Source of the DNA: an uncultured Lewinella sp.
Lineage (GTDB): Bacteria > Bacteroidota > Bacteroidia > Chitinophagales > Saprospiraceae
Direction of reading: 5' to 3'
Length of the DNA: 45,462 nucleotides
Assembly (NCBI GenBank): GCA_913057725.1
Contig: CAJXOS010000040.1
Location: forward strand, 1 to 45,462
The position numbers were made by a program, and so were the translations under genes. Below the pieces are notes generated by a model, which was given only the letters and a program-made list of their open reading frames with translations, made no database searches and was not told the origin of the DNA. Shown here in pieces: positions 1 through 8,425 of this stretch. Position 1 is the stretch's first letter. The number at the start of each line of letters is the position of its first letter.

Positions 1-409
1 CAATTTCGTGGCGAAAGACGCCCCAGGTTCGTTCGTAATCGTTGCAAGTACTAGCACTCGCTAAACCCTGATCATCAACTGGGCCTGGGAAATAATCCCC
101 TCTACCACTTGCCGATCCATAAGTAGCGGCAGAGATCTTAAGGTTTCCGCCAGGGTCAAGACCGCCGATCCATAAACCTTGAGCGAAAATCGTTGCGTAT
201 GGAGAAGTGTCATCTTCTACTTGAAATTGAGCGTTTTCCCCGTCCCAAAGTTGACTGCCACTAGCGGCATAAAGGGCGCGAATGGTATTGCCATGGAGGA
301 AAGACCCTGTACTCAGGTCGGTTGGCGTGCAATCTTGGGCAGAGAGAAGGCCCGTTGCTAGTAAAAGACAAGCAAATGGAGTGATCCAACTGGTAGTTTT
401 TTGATGCAT
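1..409 (-). CDS. secreted protein, N-terminal part (runs off the window)
   Basis: The reading frame starts at the ATG at 409 and stays open to the window edge (136 codons seen). It begins with a signal peptide (MHQKTTSWITPFACLLLATG..., likely cut after LLSAQ) and continues with a segment containing FAQGLWIGGLDPGGNLK and DYFPGP. This type of sequence is common at the start of large secreted, T9SS-sorted proteins of Saprospiraceae, but the diagnostic C-terminus lies outside the window. The product is therefore called only as an exported protein. It is divergent from sdhC, with a 268-bp gap between the two starts. Confidence 0.7.
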   Translation of the reverse strand, partial: MHQKTTSWITPFACLLLATGLLSAQDCTPTDLSTGSFLHGNTIRALYAASGSQLWDGENAQFQVEDDTSPYATIFAQGLWIGGLDPGGNLKISAATYGSASGRGDYFPGPVDDQGLASASTCNDYERTWGVFRHEI

Positions 410-572
410 GAGAGCGTAGTTTGATTAAGAAATAGGAGTTCGTTGACGAAAATATTCCTATTGCTATCATCTAACTAATGCGAATACCTGAGTTATCCCT
501 TCTAGTGAGTGAACGTTAATTTTTCACCTTCATGAGCTATTGGCCTTATCCATATTTTGGTGTAATAATCGA

Positions 573-603
573 TTGCAAAATGCCCCATAATCGGTGATAT
601 TTG
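573..603 (+). promoter_or_regulatory. sdhCAB promoter (Bacteroidota type)
   Basis: TTG at 573-575, a 20-bp spacer, then GATATTTG at 596-603, which matches the Bacteroidota -7 consensus TAnnTTTG at 7 of 8 positions. The inferred start site is near 610, giving a leader of about 68 nt before sdhC. No other candidate in the 410-677 gap fits as well. Confidence 0.5.
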
Positions 604-608
604 TCACC
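593..608. promoter_or_regulatory. CRP/FNR-type operator on the sdh promoter
   Basis: GGTGATATTTGTCACC is a perfect 5-6-5 dyad containing the core GTGA-N6-TCAC of CRP-family sites. It lies on top of the -7 element at 596-603, a position that would normally give repression. The regulator itself is not in this window. Confidence 0.45.
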
Positions 609-677
609 CTGTTCGGTTTGGCTTTGCAGTAATTTTCTGCTCATCAATTAACCGCACTTACGCTAAACCAGCTCAGC

Positions 678-1337
678 ATGGACTTATTTTTCAGGAAGAG
701 TATGATTGCTCTAAGCGGTTTGTTCCTTTGCGTTTTCCTAATCGTACACCTTTCCGCCAACTGCATTCTCGTGCTGCCGGAGGAAATGGCTCGTGAGCTC
801 TACAACGCTTATTCTACCACGCTACGCGAAAGTCCCCTAATCAAGATTGTTGCTTACGTGCTGTATCTATCCATCATTGTTCATGTGGTGTATGCGGTGT
901 TGGTCACCGTTCGAAACCGAAGAGCAAAGCCCACTTCCTATGCGGTCAACCACAGCAATGAAAACAGTAGTTGGGCATCGCAGAACATGATGCTACTAGG
1001 CCTGTTCGTCCTACTGTTTATAGTTGTACATCTGGCGAATTTCTGGGCGCGTATCAAGCTTGGTATGGGTGAGGCAGTAGGTACGGATGCTCATGGTTAT
1101 GTCGATGTCTATGAGGTCACCTACAGCTTGTTCCAGAATATCTACTATGTCGTTTTCTATTCGGTACTCATGATACCCTTGGGCTACCACTTGCATCACG
1201 GCTTGAAGAGTGCTTTCAAGACACTAGGCTTTTATCATAAGACAGGGCTAGCAGTGATTGTTAAGGTGGCAGTTGTTTATGCACTGGTAATGTCCATTGG
1301 CTTCGGCCTTATACCCTTTATCGTTTACTTCAAATAG
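678..1337 (+). CDS. sdhC: succinate dehydrogenase cytochrome b subunit
   Basis: This 219-residue integral membrane protein is the haem-binding anchor of the succinate dehydrogenase/fumarate reductase complex and passes electrons between SdhB and menaquinone. Five hydrophobic segments can be seen, at roughly residues 8-30, 55-80, 105-125, 150-172 and 190-215. Histidines suited to haem ligation lie in the segments (IVHLSAN, IIVHVVY, IVVHLANFW, YHLHHGLKSAF). The length and five-helix plan fit the Bacteroidota b-type subunit that does without SdhD. It is the first gene of sdhCAB, with sdhA starting 10 nt after its stop. Confidence 0.92.
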   Translation: MDLFFRKSMIALSGLFLCVFLIVHLSANCILVLPEEMARELYNAYSTTLRESPLIKIVAYVLYLSIIVHVVYAVLVTVRNRRAKPTSYAVNHSNENSSWASQNMMLLGLFVLLFIVVHLANFWARIKLGMGEAVGTDAHGYVDVYEVTYSLFQNIYYVVFYSVLMIPLGYHLHHGLKSAFKTLGFYHKTGLAVIVKVAVVYALVMSIGFGLIPFIVYFK

Positions 1338-1347
1338 CAGTTGAACT

Positions 1348-3261
1348 ATGAAACTTAATGCGAAGATTCCGGAAGGGAAACTCGAAGAGAAATGGCGCAA
1401 CTATCAGATCAATAGTCAACTGATCAACCCTGCCAATAAGAAAAAGCTCAACATCATTGTGGTTGGCTCTGGCCTTTCTGGTGCGGGAGCCGCGGCTACC
1501 TTGGCGGAATTGGGGTATGATGTGCAGTGCTTTTGCTATCAGGATTCTGCTCGACGAGCGCACTCGGTAGCTGCACAAGGGGGGATCAACGCTGCCAAGA
1601 ATTATCAGCACGATGGCGATAGCGTGTGGCGGATGTTTTACGATACACTGAAGGGAGGTGATTTTCGTTCACGAGAAGCAAACACTTATCGGTTAGCGGA
1701 GTTGTCTGCACCACTCATCGATCACTTTACCCAACAAGGGGTTCCCTTCGCCCGGGAGTACGGCGGAGTATTGGTCAATCGAAGCTTTGGCGGCGTACAG
1801 GTGCAGCGTACCTTTTATGCTCGAGGCCAGACGGGTCAGCAACTTTTACTGGCTGCTTATTCGCAACTCTACAAAATGATTCGCGCCCGCAAGGTGACCA
1901 TGCATACCCGCACTGAGATGCTGGATCTAGTGGTTGTTGACGGTAAGGCCAAGGGAATTATCGCCCGAAATCTGGTGACTGGCGCTATTGAACGCTATGC
2001 GGCAGATGCTGCGGTGCTGGCTACCGGGGGCTACTCTCGAGTGTTTCGCTTGTCAACGCTGGCGATTGGCTGTAATGGTTCGGCCATCTGGAAGGCGCAT
2101 AAAAAGGGAGCCTATTTTGCTGCTCCCAGCTTTACTCAAATCCACCCTACGGCTTTGCCACAATCTAGTGAAGCACAGTCAAAGCTGACTCTGATGTCAG
2201 AGTCTCTCCGTAACGATGGCCGCATCTGGGTGCCCAAGCAGAAGGGAGATCAGCGCAAAGCGAATGACATCCCGGAGGAGGAACGCGACTATTACCTGGA
2301 ACGCCGCTATCCTAGCTTTGGTAATTTGGCTCCTCGCGACATTGCCTCAAGGGCAGCAAAGGAACGCATTGATGCGGGCCACGGTGTCGGTCGTTTGCGC
2401 AATGCTGTGTACCTGGATTTTAAGCACGCCATTGAGCGCCTCGGCTTGGAAACGATTAAAGACCGCTATGGAAATCTCTTTAAGATGCACAAGAAGATTA
2501 CCGGCGTGGATGCCTATCAGGAGCCAATGCAAATCTCGCCCGCAGCGCATTTCTCTATGGGAGGCCTTTGGGTCGACTATGAACTCATGACCACCATCCC
2601 GGGATTGTACGCTGTTGGAGAATGTAACTTCTCCGATCATGGCGCCAATCGTCTAGGGGCGAACTCATTGTTGCAGGCTAGCGTTGATGGCTACTTCATT
2701 CTCCCGAATACGATCAATAACTATCTGGCGACCGAGATGAAGAACGGTACAGTGGATACCGATCACCCAGCCTTCGCTGAAGCCGAAGAAGAAGTAATCA
2801 ATGATATTGATCGCATCCTCGCTATTGATGGTAATAAGACGGTCGATCATTTTCATCGGGAGCTTGGCAAAGTGATGTGGCAGGAATGCGCCATGAGCCG
2901 CAATAAGGCTGGTTTGGAGAAAGCCCTTACCAAGATCAAACAAATTCGCACAGACTTCTGGACTGAAGTAAAGGTGACAGGCTCAAAAGATGAACTCAAT
3001 ACAGAGTTAGAAAAAGCACTGCGACTGGCCGATTTTATCGAACTCGGCTTACTGATGTGCACCGATGCACTGCAGCGGGAGGAGTCCTGCGGCGCACACT
3101 TCCGCGAAGAATACCAGACAGAGGAGGGAGAAGCACTGCGAGTGGACGAAGATTACTCCTATGTGTCCGCATGGGAATATGTAGGTGAAGGTGGCTTCGA
3201 ATTGCACAGAGAGCCCTTGCAGTTTGAGTATGTGCAACCGTCAGTCCGGAGCTATAAATAA
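1348..3261 (+). CDS. sdhA: succinate dehydrogenase flavoprotein subunit
   Basis: A 637-residue flavoprotein that oxidises succinate to fumarate in the TCA cycle, facing the cytoplasm. The dinucleotide motif GSGLSGAG is at residues 40-47. His72 in the segment [12 protein letters not shown] is the expected covalent FAD ligand. Substrate-site features [19 protein letters not shown] and the late segment [18 protein letters not shown] are all present. The length is normal for the Bacteroidota form, which is larger than the E. coli enzyme. It is translated from the same mRNA as sdhC (10-nt gap) and sdhB (56-nt gap). Confidence 0.96.
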   Translation: MKLNAKIPEGKLEEKWRNYQINSQLINPANKKKLNIIVVGSGLSGAGAAATLAELGYDVQCFCYQDSARRAHSVAAQGGINAAKNYQHDGDSVWRMFYDTLKGGDFRSREANTYRLAELSAPLIDHFTQQGVPFAREYGGVLVNRSFGGVQVQRTFYARGQTGQQLLLAAYSQLYKMIRARKVTMHTRTEMLDLVVVDGKAKGIIARNLVTGAIERYAADAAVLATGGYSRVFRLSTLAIGCNGSAIWKAHKKGAYFAAPSFTQIHPTALPQSSEAQSKLTLMSESLRNDGRIWVPKQKGDQRKANDIPEEERDYYLERRYPSFGNLAPRDIASRAAKERIDAGHGVGRLRNAVYLDFKHAIERLGLETIKDRYGNLFKMHKKITGVDAYQEPMQISPAAHFSMGGLWVDYELMTTIPGLYAVGECNFSDHGANRLGANSLLQASVDGYFILPNTINNYLATEMKNGTVDTDHPAFAEAEEEVINDIDRILAIDGNKTVDHFHRELGKVMWQECAMSRNKAGLEKALTKIKQIRTDFWTEVKVTGSKDELNTELEKALRLADFIELGLLMCTDALQREESCGAHFREEYQTEEGEALRVDEDYSYVSAWEYVGEGGFELHREPLQFEYVQPSVRSYK

Positions 3262-3317
3262 TTGTAGAAATGCTGTGCTGAGCAGCTTGAAGAATCAATT
3301 CCTTAAATCAGGGAAGT

Positions 3318-4061
3318 ATGAAAGTTACATTTCGAATTTGGCGACAAGATACCCCCGCTGTAGCGGGATCCTTCGTGAATTATGAAGTAGACGGCTTGAA
3401 TGAGGACATGTCCTTTTTAGAAGCCCTCGATCAGCTCAACGAGGAGCTGGTCCTGAAAGGAGAAAAGGTGGTCGCCTTTGAATACGATTGCCGGGAGGGA
3501 ATCTGCGGCCAGTGCGGTGTGTTTATCAACGGTCGCGCTCATGGCCCGCACAACAACATAACCACCTGTCAACTCCACATGCGGAGCTTTCAGGATGGTG
3601 ACACCATTGTGATTGAGCCATGGCGAGCAGAGGCTTTCCCCATCATCAAGGATCTCATCGTCGACCGCTCTGCTTTCGACCGCATTGTTGAGCAAGGAGG
3701 ATACATTAGTGCCAAGACGGGTACTGCGCCAGAAGCTAACGCAATACCAATCGGCAAAGAGATAGCGGATCGGGCAATGGATGCTGCTGCTTGTATCGGC
3801 TGTGGAGCTTGTGTGGCGACTTGTAAGAACGCTTCTGCTGCGCTGTTTACTGCAGCCAAGATCAATCACCTCAACGCTCTGCCACAAGGGCAACCAGAGG
3901 CACACCGACGGGTAAAGGATATGACTGCGCAAATGACTGCCGAAGGTTTTGGGCATTGCACCTTCACCGGAGCTTGCGAAGTAGAGTGCCCAGAGGGGAT
4001 TTCAATCACCAATATTGCAGAGATGAAATCACGGGCGTTCAAAGCCTGGCTGTTAGGATAG
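3318..4061 (+). CDS. sdhB: succinate dehydrogenase iron-sulfur subunit
   Basis: A 247-residue electron-transfer subunit. The plant-type ferredoxin domain at the N-terminus has Cys58, Cys63, Cys66 and Cys84 for a [2Fe-2S] cluster. The C-terminal half has [13 protein letters not shown] and [12 protein letters not shown], which bind the 4Fe-4S and 3Fe-4S clusters. It passes electrons from the SdhA flavin to the SdhC haem. It is the last gene of sdhCAB and ends 15 bp from the convergent gene at 4077. Its clusters would be built by the Suf machinery encoded at the other end of this window. Confidence 0.95.
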   Translation: MKVTFRIWRQDTPAVAGSFVNYEVDGLNEDMSFLEALDQLNEELVLKGEKVVAFEYDCREGICGQCGVFINGRAHGPHNNITTCQLHMRSFQDGDTIVIEPWRAEAFPIIKDLIVDRSAFDRIVEQGGYISAKTGTAPEANAIPIGKEIADRAMDAAACIGCGACVATCKNASAALFTAAKINHLNALPQGQPEAHRRVKDMTAQMTAEGFGHCTFTGACEVECPEGISITNIAEMKSRAFKAWLLG

Positions 4062-4076
4062 GCTTTGACGCTTAAC

Positions 4077-5477
4077 TCATAAAATGCTCAGTAACCAAAC
4101 TCGATCGGTTAGTGGACTAGTTTCTTCGATTTTAGTCCGAATGGCGGCACGCTTCTCCGGTGTGGTTCGAAGAATCCGAGCCAGAATTCTACAGAAGTTC
4201 AGATACGTGCTCTTCAGGTTCTTTGACAATTGCTTGTTGCGCTGCAGGAACATCATAAAAGCCGCTAAGAGTGATGAGAGCGCATCTTCGGCACCCGTTT
4301 GGAAATAGATTTTGGCTAAGAGGACTCTTGCTCCTAAGTAGTAATTGAGATCGTTGAATGCTACCTGTACCAGGTGCTGCTGAGCTTCATCATAAGCATT
4401 GGTGTAGTAGTGGAGTTCGGCCATGTTGTAGTGGAGCGCATTTTCTTGAAATTCCGCAGGCAATAAGGAAATGTATTTGTGAATGAAGGTTTTCGCCCGG
4501 TCGTATTCTTTCTGACGCAGAAACAGTTTGACGACATTGGCAAAAGTCCAGGGAGAAAGTTGTTCGTTAATGATAAACCAACCGGCTTCGATCGCTTGCA
4601 GGTACAGCTGCAGGGCCTCAGCCACGTATGCTTCTTGACCAGCCCTGATTTTCCTCGCACAGTAGTTGATCGCGAAGAAGTAGATTTCTGTTAAGTCTTT
4701 ATCAGCAATGACGGCCTGGAGCTCAAAAAGATGTTGCTTAAAGGTGGCGAAGTGGTCAACTTCATTTTCCTGCTGAAGCATCGTGAAGATGTCGAGATAG
4801 ACCTGGATGATTGGTTCCTTATCGGCTAGATTATCGCTGATGTGGCGGAGCCAATCCTCTGATATGGCGGTGTCGTAGTCTGCTTGCAGGATATGCTGTC
4901 GGTCCAGTATCGAACAGGCTTGATGCAGGCGTTGAAGAAAATATGCATGGTCCAAGTGTTGGCCTAGGAGCTGAATACTAGGGTCATACACTCTTTTTCG
5001 CTGTCGGTTATAATGCAGATCCTCAACTTCGTAAAGTCGTGCTCGTGTTTTATAAACAGAAAACGCGCTTTGCTTGGTGTTGGAGAGATCCTTATGAAGT
5101 TGCCGTTTGCTGGCTTGAAAATGTTTGTCTAATCCTCGTTCTGAAAATGCATCCAGGGCAGCCAGCTGTAATTCGAACTCTGATTGATTGATTTGCTCCA
5201 GTGCTATGTATTGCTCTACGAGCTTGTTTAGGCGACTTAGCACGTAGGTGAATTCTTTTGCGTTATAAGCTTTACCGGGCCATAAGCTGGCCGCGAGCTC
5301 CTCTTTAGAAATGTCCAGATCGGAATCTGAGCGTTGGATCTTGGTAGCTAACTGCTGAAATAGCTGGATTACGGTCTCATCTTTATTGTAGTAGGGTGAT
5401 GCCAAAAAGTCCTGAAGCTTGGTCCACTCCGCTTTTTTGAGTGTGAATAGCAATGGAATGAGTTTAGTTTTTCTCAT
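4077..5477 (-). CDS. uncharacterised helical protein, 466 aa
   Basis: I do not recognise a named family. The protein has no signal peptide or membrane segment and looks almost wholly alpha-helical. Regularly spaced helix pairs (for example the stretch ending HYYTNAYDEAQQHLVQVAF) resemble a TPR-like superhelix in the second half. The N-terminus (MRKTKLIPLLFTLKKAEW) is followed by FLASPYYNKDETVIQLF, a phrasing I associate with poorly described Saprospiraceae proteins, without a known function. It is transcribed away from the dockerin protein at 5686, and the 208-bp gap between them is very AT-rich near this gene. Confidence 0.75.
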   Translation of the reverse strand: MRKTKLIPLLFTLKKAEWTKLQDFLASPYYNKDETVIQLFQQLATKIQRSDSDLDISKEELAASLWPGKAYNAKEFTYVLSRLNKLVEQYIALEQINQSEFELQLAALDAFSERGLDKHFQASKRQLHKDLSNTKQSAFSVYKTRARLYEVEDLHYNRQRKRVYDPSIQLLGQHLDHAYFLQRLHQACSILDRQHILQADYDTAISEDWLRHISDNLADKEPIIQVYLDIFTMLQQENEVDHFATFKQHLFELQAVIADKDLTEIYFFAINYCARKIRAGQEAYVAEALQLYLQAIEAGWFIINEQLSPWTFANVVKLFLRQKEYDRAKTFIHKYISLLPAEFQENALHYNMAELHYYTNAYDEAQQHLVQVAFNDLNYYLGARVLLAKIYFQTGAEDALSSLLAAFMMFLQRNKQLSKNLKSTYLNFCRILARILRTTPEKRAAIRTKIEETSPLTDRVWLLSIL

Positions 5478-5626
5478 TTGTTTGGCAAAATGTATTTACA
5501 AATTAAAAATTTATATAAAGTATATCTATTTAATGTATTGTTTTGTAGTTGATTAGTTGTTTTTTGATGCAGTTCTGTTAGGAGTTAAGTTGTATGTATG
5601 TGTTTGGCAAATTAAGAATTATGTGG

Positions 5627-5657
5627 TTGCCAAAGGGCTTTTGAACCGGCATATTTG
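5627..5657 (+). promoter_or_regulatory. promoter of the dockerin/T9SS protein gene
   Basis: TTG at 5627-5629, a 20-bp spacer, then CATATTTG at 5650-5657 (7 of 8 to TAnnTTTG). The inferred start is near 5664 and the leader about 22 nt. It is close and well spaced for the gene at 5686. Confidence 0.45.
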
Positions 5658-5685
5658 TACTGTCAACCGATAAATACCATTTGCG

Positions 5686-6798
5686 ATGCGTAGGATTCAA
5701 TTTTTCTTCATCACGATTTTGGCAGCTACTTCCCTTTCAGCGCAGGAAGTTTGGCCTGGCGATGTAAACGATAATGGGGTAGTGAATGCTGTAGATCTAT
5801 TGTATTGGGGAGTTGCTTTTGGGGTGGAAGGCCCCGCACGAGCCGCGACCAATTCAGATTGGGCTGCTCAGCCTTTTCCAACTCCCTGGTCGCAGTCTTT
5901 TGACAATGGCTTGAATTACGCCTATGCAGATTGTAACGGAGATGGAGTGGTGAATGCGGACGACTTCGATGATGCCATTGATGATAATTTCGGAGAAGAG
6001 AACCCTCCCATTGGTTTTGAAGGGTATGCCAATGCCTCCGGTAATGCACCTAAGCTCAAGCTTACGCCCAGCCAGGTGCTAGTAGAGGAAGGCGCGATGG
6101 TCAGCGTGTCACTCAGTATCGATAACAGCCAGGTAGCGTTAGACTCTTTCTATGGAATGGCGCTGCAGTTGAGCTATACTACGGGCTTGCTAGAAGGAGA
6201 TGATGGTCCTGACTTTGACCTGGAGGAGGACAGTTGGTTAGAGAGTGATGAGTCTTATGTCCAAGAGCTGTTTGTTGACGATGATGGAATGGGTACGGCT
6301 CAACTCGGTATTACCCGCACCAACCAGCAGTCTATAACAGCACAATCAGGTGTTATTGGTCAATTTGATCTCATTGTAGAAGATATTATTGTAGGCCTAG
6401 AAGTGGATACGTTCTACCTGACGATTGATAGTGTTTTCCTTTCGAATGATCGCATCGCAGCTATTCCTGTCATCCCTGATACGACGTTTATCGTCATCGC
6501 TAAGGATACCACTAAGCTGACGACAAATTGGAAAGAAATAGACCTGACCGAGCAGACTACCATGATTCAGGCATATCCAAACCCTGCTACTGATGTGGTC
6601 TTCGTTCGCTCGCCAATCCCGGTTCGGCAGTTACGCCTGGTAGGTAGTAATGGCAATGTTTGGCAAGAGCAGTCATCATTAACGCCTAGCTTGATTAGCG
6701 AACTCTCGGTGGTAGGATTGCCGGCAGGAGTATACTGGCTCCAAATTTTTACGGAGGGCGGTGTGCTCCATAAACGGATTGTCATTACCGGCTCTTAA
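5686..6798 (+). CDS. secreted dockerin/cohesin-like protein with T9SS sorting domain
   Basis: A 370-residue exported protein. Residues 1-19 form a signal peptide ending in LSAQ. Two Ca-binding dockerin-like loops follow: GDVNDNGVVNAVDLL near residue 25 and DCNGDGVVNADDF near residue 82. Residues of about 125-255 look like a cohesin-type beta-sandwich (LTPSQVLVEEGAMVSVSLSI). The C-terminus from about residue 295 (YPNPATDVVFVRS ... GLPAGVYWLQI) is a T9SS type A sorting domain. It is probably a cell-surface or released scaffold-like protein. The function is inferred from domains only; no catalytic domain is seen. Confidence 0.85.
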   Translation: MRRIQFFFITILAATSLSAQEVWPGDVNDNGVVNAVDLLYWGVAFGVEGPARAATNSDWAAQPFPTPWSQSFDNGLNYAYADCNGDGVVNADDFDDAIDDNFGEENPPIGFEGYANASGNAPKLKLTPSQVLVEEGAMVSVSLSIDNSQVALDSFYGMALQLSYTTGLLEGDDGPDFDLEEDSWLESDESYVQELFVDDDGMGTAQLGITRTNQQSITAQSGVIGQFDLIVEDIIVGLEVDTFYLTIDSVFLSNDRIAAIPVIPDTTFIVIAKDTTKLTTNWKEIDLTEQTTMIQAYPNPATDVVFVRSPIPVRQLRLVGSNGNVWQEQSSLTPSLISELSVVGLPAGVYWLQIFTEGGVLHKRIVITGS

Positions 6799-6819
6799 AC
6801 GCTTAATCCTAGAAAAAAT

Positions 6820-6863
6820 AGCCTCGATTGACTGTTACTCCGTACGGAGTAGCCTGGGAGGCT
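6820..6863 (+). repeat. nested hairpin with 16-bp perfect palindrome
   Basis: TACTCCGTACGGAGTA at 6836-6851 is a perfect palindrome. It is nested within outer arms AGCCTC (6820-6825) and GAGGCT (6858-6863). It lies between two same-strand genes, 40 nt before the start at 6903, with no T-run after it. It could be an operator or a leader structure. Confidence 0.5.
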
Positions 6864-6902
6864 TATGCATACATCATTCTTTGAACGAAACATTCAATAA
6901 CT

Positions 6903-8333
6903 ATGAAAAATTTAATTGCATTAGTCGTTATGGGCGGCTTAATCATCCTGAGTTCAGGATGCAACCTGGAGGATGACATCACCGTATTCGATCCAATCGA
7001 TTTGCCAGAGGCAGTCTCTGCATTTATCGAAGAAAATTATCCCGATTTTCAAATACGAAGTTCTGAAGAAGAGGATATCTGCGATGACGTTCCTGTTCTT
7101 GAGGTAGAACTCGAAGATGGCCCTGGCCCTGATGTGGATCTCTATTTTACGTTAGATGGCGAATACCTGTTCGCGGCTACAGATATCAGCGAGGCTGACT
7201 TGCCGGAAGCGATACGCATGGCCATCGCTAATGATTTTCCAGACTACAGTGTTGATCCTGATGATGTGGAACGTTTCGACTATCCAGATGGAACAGTGGA
7301 ATACGAAGTAGGATTGATTCACAATGCTACGGGAGAGGAAGATGATGCCGTTTTTGCCGCTGATGGATCACTGGTTTGCTTTGATCAAAGTGGTGACGAC
7401 GATGATGATAATGGAGGAGATGATAACGGCGACGACGATAACTCAACCCCTGTTGACGTACCGGAAGAGGTGCGGGACTTCATCGGCATGAACTACCCTG
7501 GCTACGAAATTCGCAGTGCGGAAACAGAAGATATTTGCGACGACCAGCTTGTTTATGAGGTAGAACTGGAGGATGGTCCTGGCCCTGATGTGGATCTCTA
7601 CTTCACTACTGATTGGGTATTCTTACTAACGGCTACCGAAATCGCAGCTGCTGATCTGCCAGCGGCAGTCACGGCTACTATCGCCAATGATTTTGCGGAT
7701 TATTCCATCAACCCTAACGATGTAGAGCGTTTTGATTATCCAGATGGAACGGTAGAGTATGAAGTGGAATTGATCCACAATATGACGGGTGAGGACGACG
7801 ATGCCATTTTCGCCGCAGACGGCACCTTGATTTGCCTTGACCAAAGTGGTGATGACGACGATGACTCAGAAGATGATGATGACGGCGACGACGATGGTGA
7901 CGATGATGATGGAAATGACGACGATGGTGATGATGACAATAACGTTGATCTACCCCAAGAAGTACGTGATTTCATTATGAACAACTATTCTGGTTATGTG
8001 GTGACCAGCGCTGAGACGGAAGATATCTGTGATGATGTCTTGATGTACGAGGTAGAATTAGAGGATGGTCCTGGTCCTGATATCGAACTGTATTTTGACC
8101 TGGACTGGGTACTTCAATTTACCCAAACGGAAATAAGCTCGAATGAACTTCCTGATGCGATTCAGAACACAATCACTATGAACTACCCCGACTTCACCAT
8201 CGACGAAGACAAAGTGGAACGTCAGGAATGGGCAAATGGTGACCTTCGCTTTGCTGTGGAGTTAGAATCCAGTGAGGATGATCTAGAGATTATTTTCAAC
8301 GAGGATGGCTCCCTGTTCTGTCTGGACGATTAA
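6903..8333 (+). CDS. PepSY-like triple-repeat lipoprotein with aspartate-rich linkers
   Basis: A 476-residue lipoprotein with lipobox LSSGC at Cys20. Three tandem modules of about 145 residues follow. Each carries the phrases EDICDD, EVELEDGPGPD and LYF, and the first two also share DVERFDYPDGTVEYEV. This matches the PepSY-like (DUF2874, beta-lactamase-inhibitor-like) fold common in Bacteroidota. The modules are joined by linkers made almost only of Asp, Asn and Gly, at about residues 165-187 and 318-350. The protein is very acidic and probably binds cations at the cell surface; that role is inference. A terminator follows its stop. Confidence 0.8.
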   Translation: MKNLIALVVMGGLIILSSGCNLEDDITVFDPIDLPEAVSAFIEENYPDFQIRSSEEEDICDDVPVLEVELEDGPGPDVDLYFTLDGEYLFAATDISEADLPEAIRMAIANDFPDYSVDPDDVERFDYPDGTVEYEVGLIHNATGEEDDAVFAADGSLVCFDQSGDDDDDNGGDDNGDDDNSTPVDVPEEVRDFIGMNYPGYEIRSAETEDICDDQLVYEVELEDGPGPDVDLYFTTDWVFLLTATEIAAADLPAAVTATIANDFADYSINPNDVERFDYPDGTVEYEVELIHNMTGEDDDAIFAADGTLICLDQSGDDDDDSEDDDDGDDDGDDDDGNDDDGDDDNNVDLPQEVRDFIMNNYSGYVVTSAETEDICDDVLMYEVELEDGPGPDIELYFDLDWVLQFTQTEISSNELPDAIQNTITMNYPDFTIDEDKVERQEWANGDLRFAVELESSEDDLEIIFNEDGSLFCLDD

Positions 8334-8362
8334 GGAAAGGCAAAATCCTAAAGACAGACGGA

Positions 8363-8407
8363 GGAGAGGTGCTGCACAATGGTTGTGGTGCCTCTCCGTT
8401 TCTTATT
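8363..8407. terminator. terminator between convergent genes
   Basis: GGAGAGG at 8363-8369 pairs with CCTCTCC at 8391-8397, with an inner CACAA/TTGTG stem, followed by GTTTCTTATT. It lies between the PepSY-like gene and the 3' end of uvrD and may serve both. Confidence 0.6.
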
Positions 8408-8425
8408 GGCTACAGGGCGGATGCT

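Noticed and set aside
3417..3956. 179-codon minus-strand frame inside sdhB
   Set aside because: It is antisense to the Cys-rich cluster motifs of sdhB and has no family resemblance.
5686..6798. Cellulosome component
   Set aside because: Dockerin-like loops alone are common in Bacteroidota secreted proteins, and no cellulase or scaffoldin is nearby.
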